Assembly: GCF_008329535.1 (NCBI RefSeq)
Contig: NZ_NPKR01000009.1
Location: 186,001-250,000 of the forward strand
Direction of reading: 5' to 3'
Origin: Mycolicibacterium sp. P1-18
Lineage (GTDB): Bacteria; Actinomycetota; Actinomycetes; Mycobacteriales; Mycobacteriaceae
DNA length: 64,000 bases
Under the pieces are notes generated by a model, which was given only the letters and a program-made list of their open reading frames with translations, was not told where the DNA came from and searched no databases. Every line of letters starts with the position of its first letter. Position 1 is the first letter of the stretch. A program made the translations under genes and the position numbers. Below, piece after piece: positions 24,494 to 33,603 of the stretch.

Positions 24494-25705
24494 GTGCCTA
24501 CGATCAGCCAAGTGACCGAACAGCAAGCCACGTCCGCGCGTCAGCGGTTCGGGTTCGCCCTGCTGGCGTACGCGTTCGCGGCGATCATGGTGGGCACCAC
24601 CCTGCCGACGCCGATGTATGCGCTCTACTCCGACCGCATGCACTTCCAGGTGCTGACCACCACGGTGATCTTCTCCACCTATGCGGTCGGCGTGCTCGCC
24701 GCACTGCTGGTGTTCGGCCGCTGGTCCGACGCGCTGGGCAGGCGCCCGGTGCTGTTGGCCGGGGTCGGGTTCGCGCTGGCCAGCGCCGTGGTGTTCCTGT
24801 TCGCCGACGACGTGCCGCTGCTGCTGGTGGGCCGGGTGCTCTCCGGTTTGTCGGCGGGCATCTTCACCGGCACGGCGACGGCTGCCATCGTCGAGACCTC
24901 GCCGCCGGATCAGCGCGACCGGGCGACGGCCATCGCCACCGTCGCCAACATCGGCGGGCTGGGCGCCGGGCCGCTGCTCGCCGGCGTGCTGGTGCAGTAC
25001 GCCCCCGCCCCGCTGCAGCTGTCGTTCGTCGTGCACATCGTGCTGGTGCTCCTCGCGGCCGGCGCGGTGTGGGCGGCCCCGGAGACGTCGTCGCGCACCG
25101 GCACACTCGGGTTCCAACGGCTGTCCGTGCCAGCCGAGATGCGACCGGTCTTCCTGACCGCGGCGACGGCGGCGTTCGCCGGTTTCTCCGTCACGGGCCT
25201 GTTCATGGCGGTGGTCCCGACGTTCGTCCGATCGGTCATCGGCATCGAGAACCACGCCGTCGCCGGTGTGGTGGCGAGTTCGATCTTCGTCGCCTCGGCC
25301 ATCGCGCAGTTGTCGGCGCGCCGCATCCCCCCGCGGCGGGCCGTCGCGATCGGCTGCGGAATCCTCGTCGTCGGCATGGTCGTGCTGGCCGTCGCGCTGC
25401 ACCTGCCGTCGTTGCCGCTGCTGGTGGTCGCCGCGGTGGTGGCGGGCATCGGCCAGGGCATCAGCTTCAGCCGCGGCCTGGCCGCCATCGCCGAACTGGT
25501 CCCCGCCGACCGCCGCGCCGAGGTCAGCTCGACGTACTTCGTCGTGGCCTACGTGGCCATCTCGCTGCCGGTGATCGCCGAGGGGTTCGCGTCCCAGCAC
25601 CTGGGGTTGCGGACCGCCGGGGTCAGCTTCGCCGTCGCCACCGCGGTGCTGGCCGCGATCTGCCTGGTTTCGATCCTGCTGCAGGAACGCCGGATCGCCC
25701 GGTAG
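24494..25705 (+). CDS. MFS transporter
   Basis: The 403-aa major facilitator has twelve hydrophobic helices. The loop 2-3 motif reads GRWSDALGRRPVLL, and motif-C-like GRVLSGLSAGIFTGTA lies in helix 4-5. It resembles drug or sugar-phosphate exporters, but no substrate can be named. The start GTG 24494 has no clear ribosome site. GTG 24512 is an alternative. Confidence 0.8.
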   Translation: MPTISQVTEQQATSARQRFGFALLAYAFAAIMVGTTLPTPMYALYSDRMHFQVLTTTVIFSTYAVGVLAALLVFGRWSDALGRRPVLLAGVGFALASAVVFLFADDVPLLLVGRVLSGLSAGIFTGTATAAIVETSPPDQRDRATAIATVANIGGLGAGPLLAGVLVQYAPAPLQLSFVVHIVLVLLAAGAVWAAPETSSRTGTLGFQRLSVPAEMRPVFLTAATAAFAGFSVTGLFMAVVPTFVRSVIGIENHAVAGVVASSIFVASAIAQLSARRIPPRRAVAIGCGILVVGMVVLAVALHLPSLPLLVVAAVVAGIGQGISFSRGLAAIAELVPADRRAEVSSTYFVVAYVAISLPVIAEGFASQHLGLRTAGVSFAVATAVLAAICLVSILLQERRIAR

Positions 25706-25711
25706 TAGCCG

Positions 25712-26485
25712 TCAGGGCAGCTTGGCCGCGATCTCCCGGGCGCCGGCGACCACCTGGGTACCGGCGTGGGCCAGGCTCTCGGCGGTCAGCCGGTGGGTCA
25801 GGAAGCTGATGCTCAGCGCGTAGCGCGACGGCGCCCCGTTCGGCGTCGGCACGGCCGCGGCCACGCAGGTGAGTTCCTCGGCGGCTTCTTCGCGGTCGAC
25901 CGCGAAGCCGTGCTCGCGAATCTCCTTGATCTCCGCGGCCATCTTCTTCATCGAGGTGATCGTGTGCGCGGTCAACTCGGGGAGGCCTGCCGAGGCGACG
26001 ACGTCGTGCCAGACGCTGTCGGGCATGGTCGCCAGCAGTGCCTTGCCCAACGCCGAGGCGTGCCACGGATCGGTCTGCCCGACGTCGCTGACCTTCTTCA
26101 CCGCACGCCTGCCCTCGACGACTTCGAGGATGACGACGCTGCGGTCCTTGTGCGCGGCGAAGTTGACCGTCTCGTTGAACTCGTTCACCAATCGCTCCAT
26201 GGTGAAGAGCACCGCGTCGGTGGGGACCTGGTTGGAGAAGGCCCGCTGTCCGAGCCGGAAGATCTCCCAGCCCAGTCGGTACTGGTTGGCGTTGAAGCGC
26301 TCGACGTAGCCGAGCGCCGACAGGCTGTTGAGGTAGCGCAGCACTGTGGCCTCGTTTAGCTCTGTGCGCCTTGCGATTTCGGTGAGATTGCCGATCTCGG
26401 CGTCTGCCACCGCGGTCAGGATCCTGGCCGTGCGTTCGACGCCGATCAGGCTGGTGGACTTCTCCGACGCCGCAGCTGTTTTCAC
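25712..26485 (-). CDS. IclR-family transcriptional regulator
   Basis: The 257-aa product has an N-terminal winged helix (about 15-75; GNLTEIARRTELNEATVLRYLNSL) and a C-terminal IclR effector domain (about 90-250; DPWHASALGKALLA, GFAVDREEAAEELTCVAAA). IclR proteins sense small organic acids and regulate the neighbouring catabolic operon. It is divergent from the TIM-barrel/aldolase cluster. A palindrome overlaps its own start codon (GTG 26485), suggesting autorepression. A TAACCT hexamer on the minus strand (26498-26493) predicts a leaderless start. Confidence 0.93.
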   Translation of the reverse strand: MKTAAASEKSTSLIGVERTARILTAVADAEIGNLTEIARRTELNEATVLRYLNSLSALGYVERFNANQYRLGWEIFRLGQRAFSNQVPTDAVLFTMERLVNEFNETVNFAAHKDRSVVILEVVEGRRAVKKVSDVGQTDPWHASALGKALLATMPDSVWHDVVASAGLPELTAHTITSMKKMAAEIKEIREHGFAVDREEAAEELTCVAAAVPTPNGAPSRYALSISFLTHRLTAESLAHAGTQVVAGAREIAAKLP

Positions 26486-26493
26486 TCAGTGAA
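26481..26493. promoter_or_regulatory. candidate IclR operator 1, over the iclR start codon
   Basis: TTCACTCAGTGAA is a perfect 13-bp palindrome around a central C. It covers the GTG start and lies against the minus-strand -10. The same core (TCACTCAGTGA) recurs at 26577-26587. Confidence 0.6.
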
Positions 26494-26526
26494 GGTTACC
26501 AGTACCCAGTGAATTAGCCGTTCCTG

Positions 26527-26555
26527 TTGACACCCGGGTCCGCTCGACCTAGATT
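26527..26555 (+). promoter_or_regulatory. sigma-A-type promoter of the catabolic operon
   Basis: A consensus -35 TTGACA (26527-26532) is separated by 17 bp from -10 TAGATT (26550-26555). Predicted +1 is near 26562, with a leader of about 67 nt to ATG 26629. This is the best -35/-10 pair I saw in the window. Confidence 0.75.
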
Positions 26556-26576
26556 TTCATTCAGCGCAGTCATATA

Positions 26577-26587
26577 TCACTCAGTGA
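26577..26587. promoter_or_regulatory. candidate IclR operator 2, just downstream of +1
   Basis: TCACTCAGTGA repeats the core of the palindrome at 26481-26493. It lies about 15 bp after the predicted transcription start of the catabolic operon, where a bound repressor would block elongation or looping could link both sites (90 bp apart). Confidence 0.6.
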
Positions 26588-26628
26588 AATTCCGGATGTT
26601 GCGCCATCCGGCCTTCGAAGGAGATGCG

Positions 26629-27591
26629 ATGCCCACCGCAGCCGACAGCCGTACTTCCAGGGTCGACGGGGCCGGCATCCTGGCCGCCCAAGGCCTCATG
26701 ACGGCCGACGACTACGCCCTCACCCCGTCGACCAAGGCGTTCGACGACGGCGGAAGGTATCGCTTGGAAATCTCTGGCGTGGAACGACTCTCGACGCTCG
26801 AGGCCATGCTCGACGAGGCCGACGCGCAGGGCGTGTTCATCCACCGGGTGATCGCCTTCGGCGGTGGTACGACATTGCTCACGACCACCGAGCTGGCCGA
26901 CGTGGCCGCCCTGTCGGCGGAGCGCGGCATCGAACTGATCGCCGTTCCCGGGCCGCGTACCGGCTGGGACCTCGGACGCCAGGCACTGAGCACCGAAGGC
27001 CAGGCCGGCGGGCGACGGGTCCGCGGCCTGGACAACATCCGCTACCTGCTCGACGACTACCTCCGCATCTTCTCCACCGGCATCCGCGGCGTCTTGGTGT
27101 GGGACGAAGGCGTTCTCGACATCCTGAACAAGGCGCGCGACGCCGGCCACATCCCCGCCGACGCCAAGTTCAAGATCTCGGTCTACGCCGGCCACGCCAA
27201 CCCGGCCTCCATCCGGATCCTGCAGGATCTCGGCGCCGACAGCGTCAATCCCGTGGGCGACCTGTCCCGCCCGATGCTGGCCGCCATCCGCAATTCCGTC
27301 GACGTCCCACTCGACGTCTGGGCCGAGACCTTCGAGTCCTTCGGCGGGATGAACCGGCTGTGGGAGGCCGGTGACATCGCGCGCGTCGCAGGACCGGTCT
27401 ACTTCAAGATCGAGCCCGGTGAGTCGGAGGCGGTCATGTACAACGGCTGGGTCCGCCCCGAGTTCCACGCCGAACTGGTCCGCCACAAGGTGCGCCACGC
27501 CGCGATCCTCAACGAACTGGTGCAGACCAACGCTCCCGACGTCGCGGTGTCACCGAAGCCGCGTCCCGCGTTGCGCGCGCACACCAACTGA
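26629..27591 (+). CDS. TIM-barrel protein of unknown function (U32-peptidase-like)
   Basis: The 320-aa product starts at ATG 26629, with strong ribosome site GAAGGAG. It has alternating hydrophobic strands and motifs such as FGGGTTLLTT (about 83-92), KFKISVYAGHANPASIR (about 183-199) and PVYFKIEPGESEAVMYNG. The pattern suggests a (beta/alpha)8 barrel, distantly like U32 peptidases. It is the first gene of the operon and overlaps the next reading frame by a base, with 20 bp to its chosen start. It may be an enzyme acting on the pathway's entry substrate. No catalytic residue can be assigned. Confidence 0.6.
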   Translation: MPTAADSRTSRVDGAGILAAQGLMTADDYALTPSTKAFDDGGRYRLEISGVERLSTLEAMLDEADAQGVFIHRVIAFGGGTTLLTTTELADVAALSAERGIELIAVPGPRTGWDLGRQALSTEGQAGGRRVRGLDNIRYLLDDYLRIFSTGIRGVLVWDEGVLDILNKARDAGHIPADAKFKISVYAGHANPASIRILQDLGADSVNPVGDLSRPMLAAIRNSVDVPLDVWAETFESFGGMNRLWEAGDIARVAGPVYFKIEPGESEAVMYNGWVRPEFHAELVRHKVRHAAILNELVQTNAPDVAVSPKPRPALRAHTN

Positions 27592-27611
27592 TGCCGACGA
27601 ACGGAGAAGCG

Positions 27612-28553
27612 ATGACTCGACGTCCCCGGGCCGCCATCATCGGCTCCGGCAACATCGGCACCGACCTGCTGATGAAGCTGCGCCGCTCGAACGTGCTCGA
27701 CGTCGTCGCCATGGCCGGAATCGACGCCGCCAGCGACGGTCTCGCGCGCGCCGCCGCACTGGACGTGGCGGTCACCGCCGACGGCGTCACCGGACTGCTG
27801 GCGCTCGACGCATTCGCCGGCGTCGACGTGGTGTTCGACGCGACCAGCGCCGCCGCGCACCACGTGAACGACGCGGCGCTGGCGGAGTCCGGCAGGCGGA
27901 TCGTCGACCTCACCCCCGCCGCCATCGGTCCGTACGTCGTGCCGGCGGTGAACATGGCGCGCCTCTCCGGTCAGCGCAACCTCAACATGGTGACCTGCGG
28001 TGGCCAGGCCACCATCCCGGTCGTCGCGGCCCTGTCCGGGGTGGCGGACGTGCACTACGCCGAGATCGTCGCGTCCATCTCGTCGCGGTCGGCGGGTCCG
28101 GGCACGCGGGCCAACATCGACGAGTTCACCGAGACCACGGCGCGCGCCCTGGAGATCGTCGGCGGCGCCACCCGGGGCAAGGCCATCATCGTGCTCAACC
28201 CGGCCGAGCCGCCCATGCTGATGCGCGACACCGTCGTCGCGCTGACGTCGACGACCGACGAGGACGCGATCGACGCCGCGGTCACGGCGATGGTCGCCCA
28301 GGTGGCGCGCTACGTGCCGGGCTACCGCCTGGCTCAACGGATTCGGGTCGACCCCGTGCCTGCGTCGGATCCGCGTCGCCGGCTGGCCGGGGCGGCGGGC
28401 CGGCTGGACCTGCAGCAGGTGACGGTCTTCCTGGAGGTGGAGGGCGCCGCCGATTACCTTCCGGCCTACGCGGGCAACCTCGACATCATGACGGCCGCCG
28501 CCGTCCGGGTCGCCGAGCAGTTGGTCACCCTGACACCCGAGCCGGTCCGATGA
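27612..28553 (+). CDS. acetaldehyde dehydrogenase (acylating)
   Basis: The 313-aa product belongs to the MhpF/BphJ/HsaG family, oxidising acetaldehyde or propanal with NAD+ and CoA to acyl-CoA. It has a Rossmann GSGNIGTDLL (11-20), and the catalytic Cys129 is in NMVTCGGQATIP. ATG 27612 has ribosome site GGAG. The upstream ATG 27591 is less likely. The family forms a channelling complex with the aldolase encoded next, which it overlaps by 4 bp. Confidence 0.95.
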   Translation: MTRRPRAAIIGSGNIGTDLLMKLRRSNVLDVVAMAGIDAASDGLARAAALDVAVTADGVTGLLALDAFAGVDVVFDATSAAAHHVNDAALAESGRRIVDLTPAAIGPYVVPAVNMARLSGQRNLNMVTCGGQATIPVVAALSGVADVHYAEIVASISSRSAGPGTRANIDEFTETTARALEIVGGATRGKAIIVLNPAEPPMLMRDTVVALTSTTDEDAIDAAVTAMVAQVARYVPGYRLAQRIRVDPVPASDPRRRLAGAAGRLDLQQVTVFLEVEGAADYLPAYAGNLDIMTAAAVRVAEQLVTLTPEPVR

Positions 28554-29554
28554 GCACCGAGGTCTACGTCCAGGACGTGACGCTGCGCGACGGCATGCAC
28601 GCCGTCGGGCACTCGTTCAGCCTGGCCGACGTCCGGCGCATCGCCGGTGTGCTCGACGCCGCGGGCGTCGCGGCGATCGAGGTGGCGCACGGCGACGGAC
28701 TGGCCGGCGGCAGCCTGACGTACGGGGCGGGCGCGCACGACGACGGCGCGTGGATCGCCGCCGCGGCCGAGGTGGTGCAATCTGCCCGTCTGACAACGCT
28801 TCTCATCCCCGGCATCGGGACGGTCGACGACCTGCGCGCGGCCGTCAACCTCGGCGTCACCTCGGTGCGGGTCGCGACCCACTGCACCGAGGCCGACATC
28901 GCCCGCCAGCACATCGGGACCGCCCGCGCGCTCGGTATCGACGTCGCCGGGTTCCTGATGATGTCGCACCTCGCGCCGCCGGACCAGTTGGCCGCCCAGG
29001 CCAAGATCATGGAGGACGCCGGCGCGCAGTGCGTCTACGTCACCGACTCGGCGGGCCGGTTGACCATGACCGGCGTCCGCGACCGGGTGCGCGCCTACCG
29101 AGACGCGCTCGCGCCGACCACGGCGATCGGAGTGCACGCGCACCACAATCTGGCTCTGGGAGTGGCCAATTCACTGGTCGCGGTCGACGAGGGCGCGCAC
29201 CGCGTGGACGCCTCGCTGACCGGTCTCGGCGCGGGCGCGGGCAACTGTCCGCTCGAGGCCTTCGTCGCCGTCGCCGAACTCAACGGATGGCAGCACGGGT
29301 GTGACCTCTACGCGCTGATGGACGCCGCCGACGACGTCGTGCGGCCGCTGCAGCGCCGACCCGTCCGGGTCGACCGCGAGACGCTGACCCTGGGCTTCGC
29401 CGGGGTGTACTCCAGCTTCCTGTTGCACGCCGAACGCATCGCCGCCGACGTCGGCGTCGACGCCCGCGACCTGCTCGTCGAAGCCGGCCGCAGGTCGATG
29501 GTCGGCGGCCAGGAAGACCTGCTCCTCGACCTCGCTCTCGGCACGAGGGGGTGA
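28550..29554 (+). CDS. 4-hydroxy-2-oxovalerate aldolase
   Basis: The 334-aa class II, HMGL-like aldolase (MhpE/BphI/HsaF) splits 4-hydroxy-2-oxoacids into pyruvate and an aldehyde. It has DVTLRDGMH (9-17) with Arg13, Asp14 and His17, and metal ligands His196 and His198 (GVHAHHN). Translationally coupled to the acylating dehydrogenase. The usual partner 2-hydroxypentadienoate hydratase is absent, so the 4-hydroxy-2-oxoacid must come from another reaction, perhaps the IlvD/Edd dehydratase at 35.3 kb. Confidence 0.95.
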   Translation: MSTEVYVQDVTLRDGMHAVGHSFSLADVRRIAGVLDAAGVAAIEVAHGDGLAGGSLTYGAGAHDDGAWIAAAAEVVQSARLTTLLIPGIGTVDDLRAAVNLGVTSVRVATHCTEADIARQHIGTARALGIDVAGFLMMSHLAPPDQLAAQAKIMEDAGAQCVYVTDSAGRLTMTGVRDRVRAYRDALAPTTAIGVHAHHNLALGVANSLVAVDEGAHRVDASLTGLGAGAGNCPLEAFVAVAELNGWQHGCDLYALMDAADDVVRPLQRRPVRVDRETLTLGFAGVYSSFLLHAERIAADVGVDARDLLVEAGRRSMVGGQEDLLLDLALGTRG

Positions 29555-29619
29555 CGGACCGCCGCGCAGCCCGGTCACTTCGCCTCGTCACACGCCCAAG
29601 ACACGAAAGATGAACGACT

Positions 29620-31170
29620 ATGGAGAACGTCACCGCCTCCCTACCCCCACGACGGCCGGTTCCGGCGACACCGACCGGCACCTCGCCCGACACGCCACTG
29701 CCTGCCGGGCGGCGCAACCATGGCCTCAAGCAGAACAGCCTCGGTGTGCCGAGCATCTTCTTCTACATCATCGCCGCGGCGTCCCCGCTGACCGTCGTGG
29801 TCGCGCTGTACCCCATCATCATCGGCTCGGGCAACGGCGTCGGGATGCCAGGGGCGTTCGTCATCGCCGCGGTGGTGCTGATGATCTTCGCCGTCGGCTA
29901 CGTGGCGATGAGCCGGCACGTCACCAACGCGGGCGCGTTCTACGCCTACGTGACCCTGGGGCTCGGACGCATCGCCGGACTGGGGTCGGCGTTCCTGGCG
30001 ATCTTCGCCTACAACGCGATCCAGGCCGGGCTCTACGGCGGCTTCGGCTACTACGCCGCCGAGCTGATCAATCCGCGACTGGGCGTCGAGATTCCCTGGT
30101 GGGCATACGCGTTCGTCGGCCTGCTCCTGTGTCTGGGCCTCGGCGTGCAGGGCGTGCACTCCGGCGCGAAGGTGCTCGGGGTGTTCATGACGCTCGAGGT
30201 CACCATGATCACCATCCTCAGCGCGTTCAGCCTGTTCGGTGACGCGGTCCCCGTGTCCCAGTTCTCCTTCGAGCCGTTCGCGCCGAGCGTCGTGCTGGGT
30301 GGCGCCCTTGGCGTCGCGCTGATGTTCGCGCACGCCTCCTTCATCGGCTTCGAGGGTTCGGCGATCTACGGCGAGGAGGCGCGGGATCCGGCGCGCACCA
30401 TCCCGCGCGCGACGTACCTGTCGATCGCGTTCATGGGCATCCTCTACGCGGTGTCGGGCTGGCTCATCGTCAACGCACTCGGCATCAACGAGGTCGTCGG
30501 GATCGCCACCGAGACGGGCGGCAACTTCATCTTCGTGGCCAGCGACACCATCATCGGTCACAACATCTCGCTGGTCTTCCAGATGCTGATCGTGACCGCG
30601 ACGTTCGCGGCCATCGTCACCTTTCACAACAACGTCTCCCGCTACACGTTCTCCCTCGGCCGCCAGGGCCTGATCTGGAAGCCACTGGGCTGGACGCTGC
30701 CCCGCCGCCAGACGCCGTGGGTCGCCTCGATCGTCCAGAGCGTGACCGTCGGCGTCGTGATCGCGTTGTTCGCACTCTTCGGCCAGGACCCGTTCGCCAC
30801 GCTGTTCACCTGGGCGACGGGCATCGGCACCGTCGGGGTGATCCTCTCGCAGCTGGTGGCCGGCGTCGCGATCTTCGCGTTCTTCCGCAGGTCCAACGTG
30901 GACAAGCGGCCGTGGAACACCGTGATCGCACCGCTCCTCGCGATCGTCGGGCTGGGCGCGTTCTTCGTCCTGACGCTCGACAGCCTCGACGTGCTGCTGG
31001 GCGTGCAGGGCACCATGGCCGCGATCATGCTGTCCCTGGTGTTCATCGCCTTCCTCGCGGGTGCGGCCTACGGCCTCTACCTCAAGGTCGCGGCGCCGGC
31101 GCGGTACGCCCTCGTCGGGCAGGCGCTCAACGAACGCGACGTGCCCGAGCCCGCCCCGGAAGCGTCCTAG
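29620..31170 (+). CDS. APC-superfamily amino-acid/amine permease
   Basis: The 516-aa product has about twelve hydrophobic helices and the APC signature region SIFFYIIAAASPLTVVVAL near the N-terminus, then FIGFEGSAIYGEEARDP in helix 6-loop. It lies 65 bp after the aldolase, in the same direction. It probably imports the substrate of this pathway. The family takes amino acids, polyamines and similar compounds. Confidence 0.88.
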   Translation: MENVTASLPPRRPVPATPTGTSPDTPLPAGRRNHGLKQNSLGVPSIFFYIIAAASPLTVVVALYPIIIGSGNGVGMPGAFVIAAVVLMIFAVGYVAMSRHVTNAGAFYAYVTLGLGRIAGLGSAFLAIFAYNAIQAGLYGGFGYYAAELINPRLGVEIPWWAYAFVGLLLCLGLGVQGVHSGAKVLGVFMTLEVTMITILSAFSLFGDAVPVSQFSFEPFAPSVVLGGALGVALMFAHASFIGFEGSAIYGEEARDPARTIPRATYLSIAFMGILYAVSGWLIVNALGINEVVGIATETGGNFIFVASDTIIGHNISLVFQMLIVTATFAAIVTFHNNVSRYTFSLGRQGLIWKPLGWTLPRRQTPWVASIVQSVTVGVVIALFALFGQDPFATLFTWATGIGTVGVILSQLVAGVAIFAFFRRSNVDKRPWNTVIAPLLAIVGLGAFFVLTLDSLDVLLGVQGTMAAIMLSLVFIAFLAGAAYGLYLKVAAPARYALVGQALNERDVPEPAPEAS

Positions 31171-31215
31171 CACCAACCTCTTTCACGATTCGCCGCGCGC
31201 CGCCGCCCGACGTTA

Positions 31216-31248
31216 CGTACATTTGTCCGCAACGATGCGTACGAATGT
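31216..31248. promoter_or_regulatory. 22-bp spaced repeat upstream of tetR, possible operator
   Basis: CGTACATTTGT (from 31216) and CGTACGAATGT (from 31238) are similar direct repeats two helical turns apart, 20 bp upstream of the tetR start. They may be the binding site of the regulator, though the evidence is only the repeat. Confidence 0.35.
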
Positions 31249-31267
31249 TCTTAACGAAGGAGTGGAT

Positions 31268-31846
31268 ATGGGCTCTGCACCGCGGCGGGCACGTCGACAC
31301 GACCCCGACAGAAAGGAGCGCATCGTGGCCTCGGCCCTGGACGTCCTCGCCCGCGACGGCGTCGCCGGCATCACCCACCGGGCCGTCGCCACCGCCGCCG
31401 ACGTACCGCTGGGCTCGGTCACCTACCACTTCGCCACCCTCGACGACCTCGTCCAGCACGCGTTCGAGGCCCACGTCGACACGCTGGCGAGCAGGTTCGA
31501 GGCCCGCCTGGCGTCGTGCGGCGACGGCGACGACCTGATCGACACCATCGCCTCGGCGATCACCGACGACCTCGCCGGGCGTCCCAACGAACTCGCCGTC
31601 ACCTACGAGCTGTACGGCGGCGCCGTGCGCAGGCCCGAGATCCGGCGCGTGACCCAGCGCTGGATGGAACGGGCCGAGGACGCCCTGGCGGAGCACTTCG
31701 ACCGCACCACCGCCCGGCTCGTCGACGTCGTCGTCGAGGGCCTGATGGTGCACACGTCCATTGCGCAACAACCCATGTCCAAGAACGACGTTCGCGCCCT
31801 GCTGACCATGGCGGCCGGCGGCGCACCCACCACCACCGAGGAGTGA
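31268..31846 (+). CDS. TetR-family transcriptional regulator
   Basis: The 192-aa product has an N-terminal HTH (GVAGITHRAVATAADVPLGSVTYHF, about 35-60). ATG 31268 is chosen for ribosome site GAAGGAG. It sits within the catabolic cluster, immediately before the aldehyde dehydrogenase (2 bp), so it is cotranscribed with and probably controls the second half of the cluster. Confidence 0.9.
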   Translation: MGSAPRRARRHDPDRKERIVASALDVLARDGVAGITHRAVATAADVPLGSVTYHFATLDDLVQHAFEAHVDTLASRFEARLASCGDGDDLIDTIASAITDDLAGRPNELAVTYELYGGAVRRPEIRRVTQRWMERAEDALAEHFDRTTARLVDVVVEGLMVHTSIAQQPMSKNDVRALLTMAAGGAPTTTEE

Positions 31847-31848
31847 GC

Positions 31849-33285
31849 ATGACCTTCCACAGCAAGATGTTCGTCGACGGCACCTGGACCGACGCGGCCG
31901 ACGGCGGCGTCGACCAGGTGAACGCCCCCACCACCGGTGAGCCCTTCGCCGAGATCGCCCGCGGCGGTGCGGCTGACGTCGACCGCGCCGTCGCCGCCGC
32001 CGAGGCCGCGTTCCCGGGCTGGGCCAGGACGCCCGTGGGCGAACGCGCCCGCGCCTTCCTCACCCTGGCCGACCGCGTGGAGGCCGACCAGCGCACGCTC
32101 GCCGAGATCGAGTCCCGCAACGTCGGCAAGCCCATCGGCCTCGCGCTGGAGGAGATGGAGATGATCCCCGACCACCTCCGGTTCTTCGCGGGCGGCGCCC
32201 GCACCATGGAGGGCCGCGCTGCGGCCGAATTCGTCCGCGGCAAGACCAGCATCATCCGGCGCGACCCGCTCGGCGTCGTCGGCTCGGTCGCCCCCTGGAA
32301 CTACCCGCTGCTGATGGCGATCTGGAAGATCTCTCCCGCGCTCTTGACGGGAAACACGCTGGTGCTCAAGCCCTCCGAGCACACCCCCTACTCGGTGCTG
32401 CGGCTCGCCGAACTCGCCGAGGACCTGTTCCCGGCGGGCGTGTTCAACGTGGTGACCGGCGACGGCAAGGAGGTCGGCGCCCGGTTGGTCGCCCACCCGC
32501 GGGTGCGGATGTCCTCGCTCACCGGATCGGTCGCGACCGGGCGGGCGCTGATGCACGCCTCCGCCGACTCGAACCTCAAGCGGCTGCACCTCGAACTCGG
32601 CGGTAAGGCACCGGTGCTGGTGTACTCCGACGCCGACGTCCCCCTGGCCGTCGGCAAGATCATGGAGGGCGCGTTCTGCAACTCCGGCCAGGACTGCATG
32701 GCCGCGTCCCGGCTCTACGTCCACGACTCCGTGCACGACGAGTTGGTCGCCGGACTCGAAAAGGCGGTCAAGGAGCTGGATCTGGGCGACACCGCCGACG
32801 AGAACACCTCGATGGGGCCGGTCATCACGGCGGCCCACCGCGACCGGGTCGAGGGCTTCGTCGAGCGGGCCAAGGCCACCGGCCACGTCGAACTCATCCA
32901 GGGCGACAACCCCGGCACGGGTTTCTACACCGCGCCCACCGTCGTCGTCGGCGCACGGCAGGGCGACGAGATCGTCAGCACCGAGGTGTTCGGTCCGGTG
33001 ACGTCGGTGACGCGGTTCGGCGACGGAGACGACGTCATCGCCTGGGCCAACGACACCGAATACGGCCTGGCCGCATCGGTGTTCACCAACGACCTGTCGC
33101 GGGCGATGACGGCGTCGAGCGACCTTCAGTTCGGCACCGTCTGGATCAACGACCACCTGCCCGTCACCCCGGAGATGCCGCACGGCGGGTTCAAGCAGTC
33201 CGGCAACGGCAAGGACATGTCGGTCTACGCGCTCGAGGAGTACACCGAGGTCAAGCACGTCATGATCAACCGCGAGATCGCCTGA
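31849..33285 (+). CDS. NAD-dependent aldehyde dehydrogenase (PatD/betaine-type)
   Basis: The 478-aa ALDH has general base Glu249 (LHLELGGK) and nucleophile Cys283 (NSGQDCM). The C-terminus (MPHGGFKQSGNGKDMSVYALEEYTEVKHVM) is shared with gamma-aminobutyraldehyde dehydrogenases such as PatD, suggesting an amino- or omega-substituted aldehyde. Substrate is inferred only. It follows tetR by 2 bp and overlaps the next gene by one base. Confidence 0.92.
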   Translation: MTFHSKMFVDGTWTDAADGGVDQVNAPTTGEPFAEIARGGAADVDRAVAAAEAAFPGWARTPVGERARAFLTLADRVEADQRTLAEIESRNVGKPIGLALEEMEMIPDHLRFFAGGARTMEGRAAAEFVRGKTSIIRRDPLGVVGSVAPWNYPLLMAIWKISPALLTGNTLVLKPSEHTPYSVLRLAELAEDLFPAGVFNVVTGDGKEVGARLVAHPRVRMSSLTGSVATGRALMHASADSNLKRLHLELGGKAPVLVYSDADVPLAVGKIMEGAFCNSGQDCMAASRLYVHDSVHDELVAGLEKAVKELDLGDTADENTSMGPVITAAHRDRVEGFVERAKATGHVELIQGDNPGTGFYTAPTVVVGARQGDEIVSTEVFGPVTSVTRFGDGDDVIAWANDTEYGLAASVFTNDLSRAMTASSDLQFGTVWINDHLPVTPEMPHGGFKQSGNGKDMSVYALEEYTEVKHVMINREIA

Positions 33286-33602
33286 TGACCGTCAGCGCCG
33301 TCAACACGTTCCGACTGCGCGCCGGCGTCACCGCCGAGCAGTTCGAACGCTTCTCGGCCGATCTCGACCGACCGACGTGCCTGGCGTTCGACGTGGTCCT
33401 CGGATTCGAGGTCTACCTCGTCGAGGGCGAGGGCACCGACGTCGTCGAGATCATGACCGTCTCGTCGTGGCCCGAATGGGAACGCATCCGCGACGCGGCG
33501 CCCGAACTGAAGCCCGTGGTCGAGAGGTTCGACGAGCTCGTCGAACCCGGCAGCGTCACCACGCTGATGACCCGCAAATCACCCCTGTCACAGGAGATCT
33601 GA
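33285..33602 (+). CDS. small ABM/RedY-like protein
   Basis: A 105-aa protein with the look of a ferredoxin-like alpha/beta (dimeric ABM) fold: FRLRAGVTAEQFERFSADLDRPTCLAF and VVEIMTVSSWPEWERI. Such small proteins next to oxidoreductases may bind or rearrange unstable intermediates. The ATG is inside the ALDH stop (tgATGa), so the two are coupled. Confidence 0.6.
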   Translation: MTVSAVNTFRLRAGVTAEQFERFSADLDRPTCLAFDVVLGFEVYLVEGEGTDVVEIMTVSSWPEWERIRDAAPELKPVVERFDELVEPGSVTTLMTRKSPLSQEI

Positions 33603-33603
33603 C

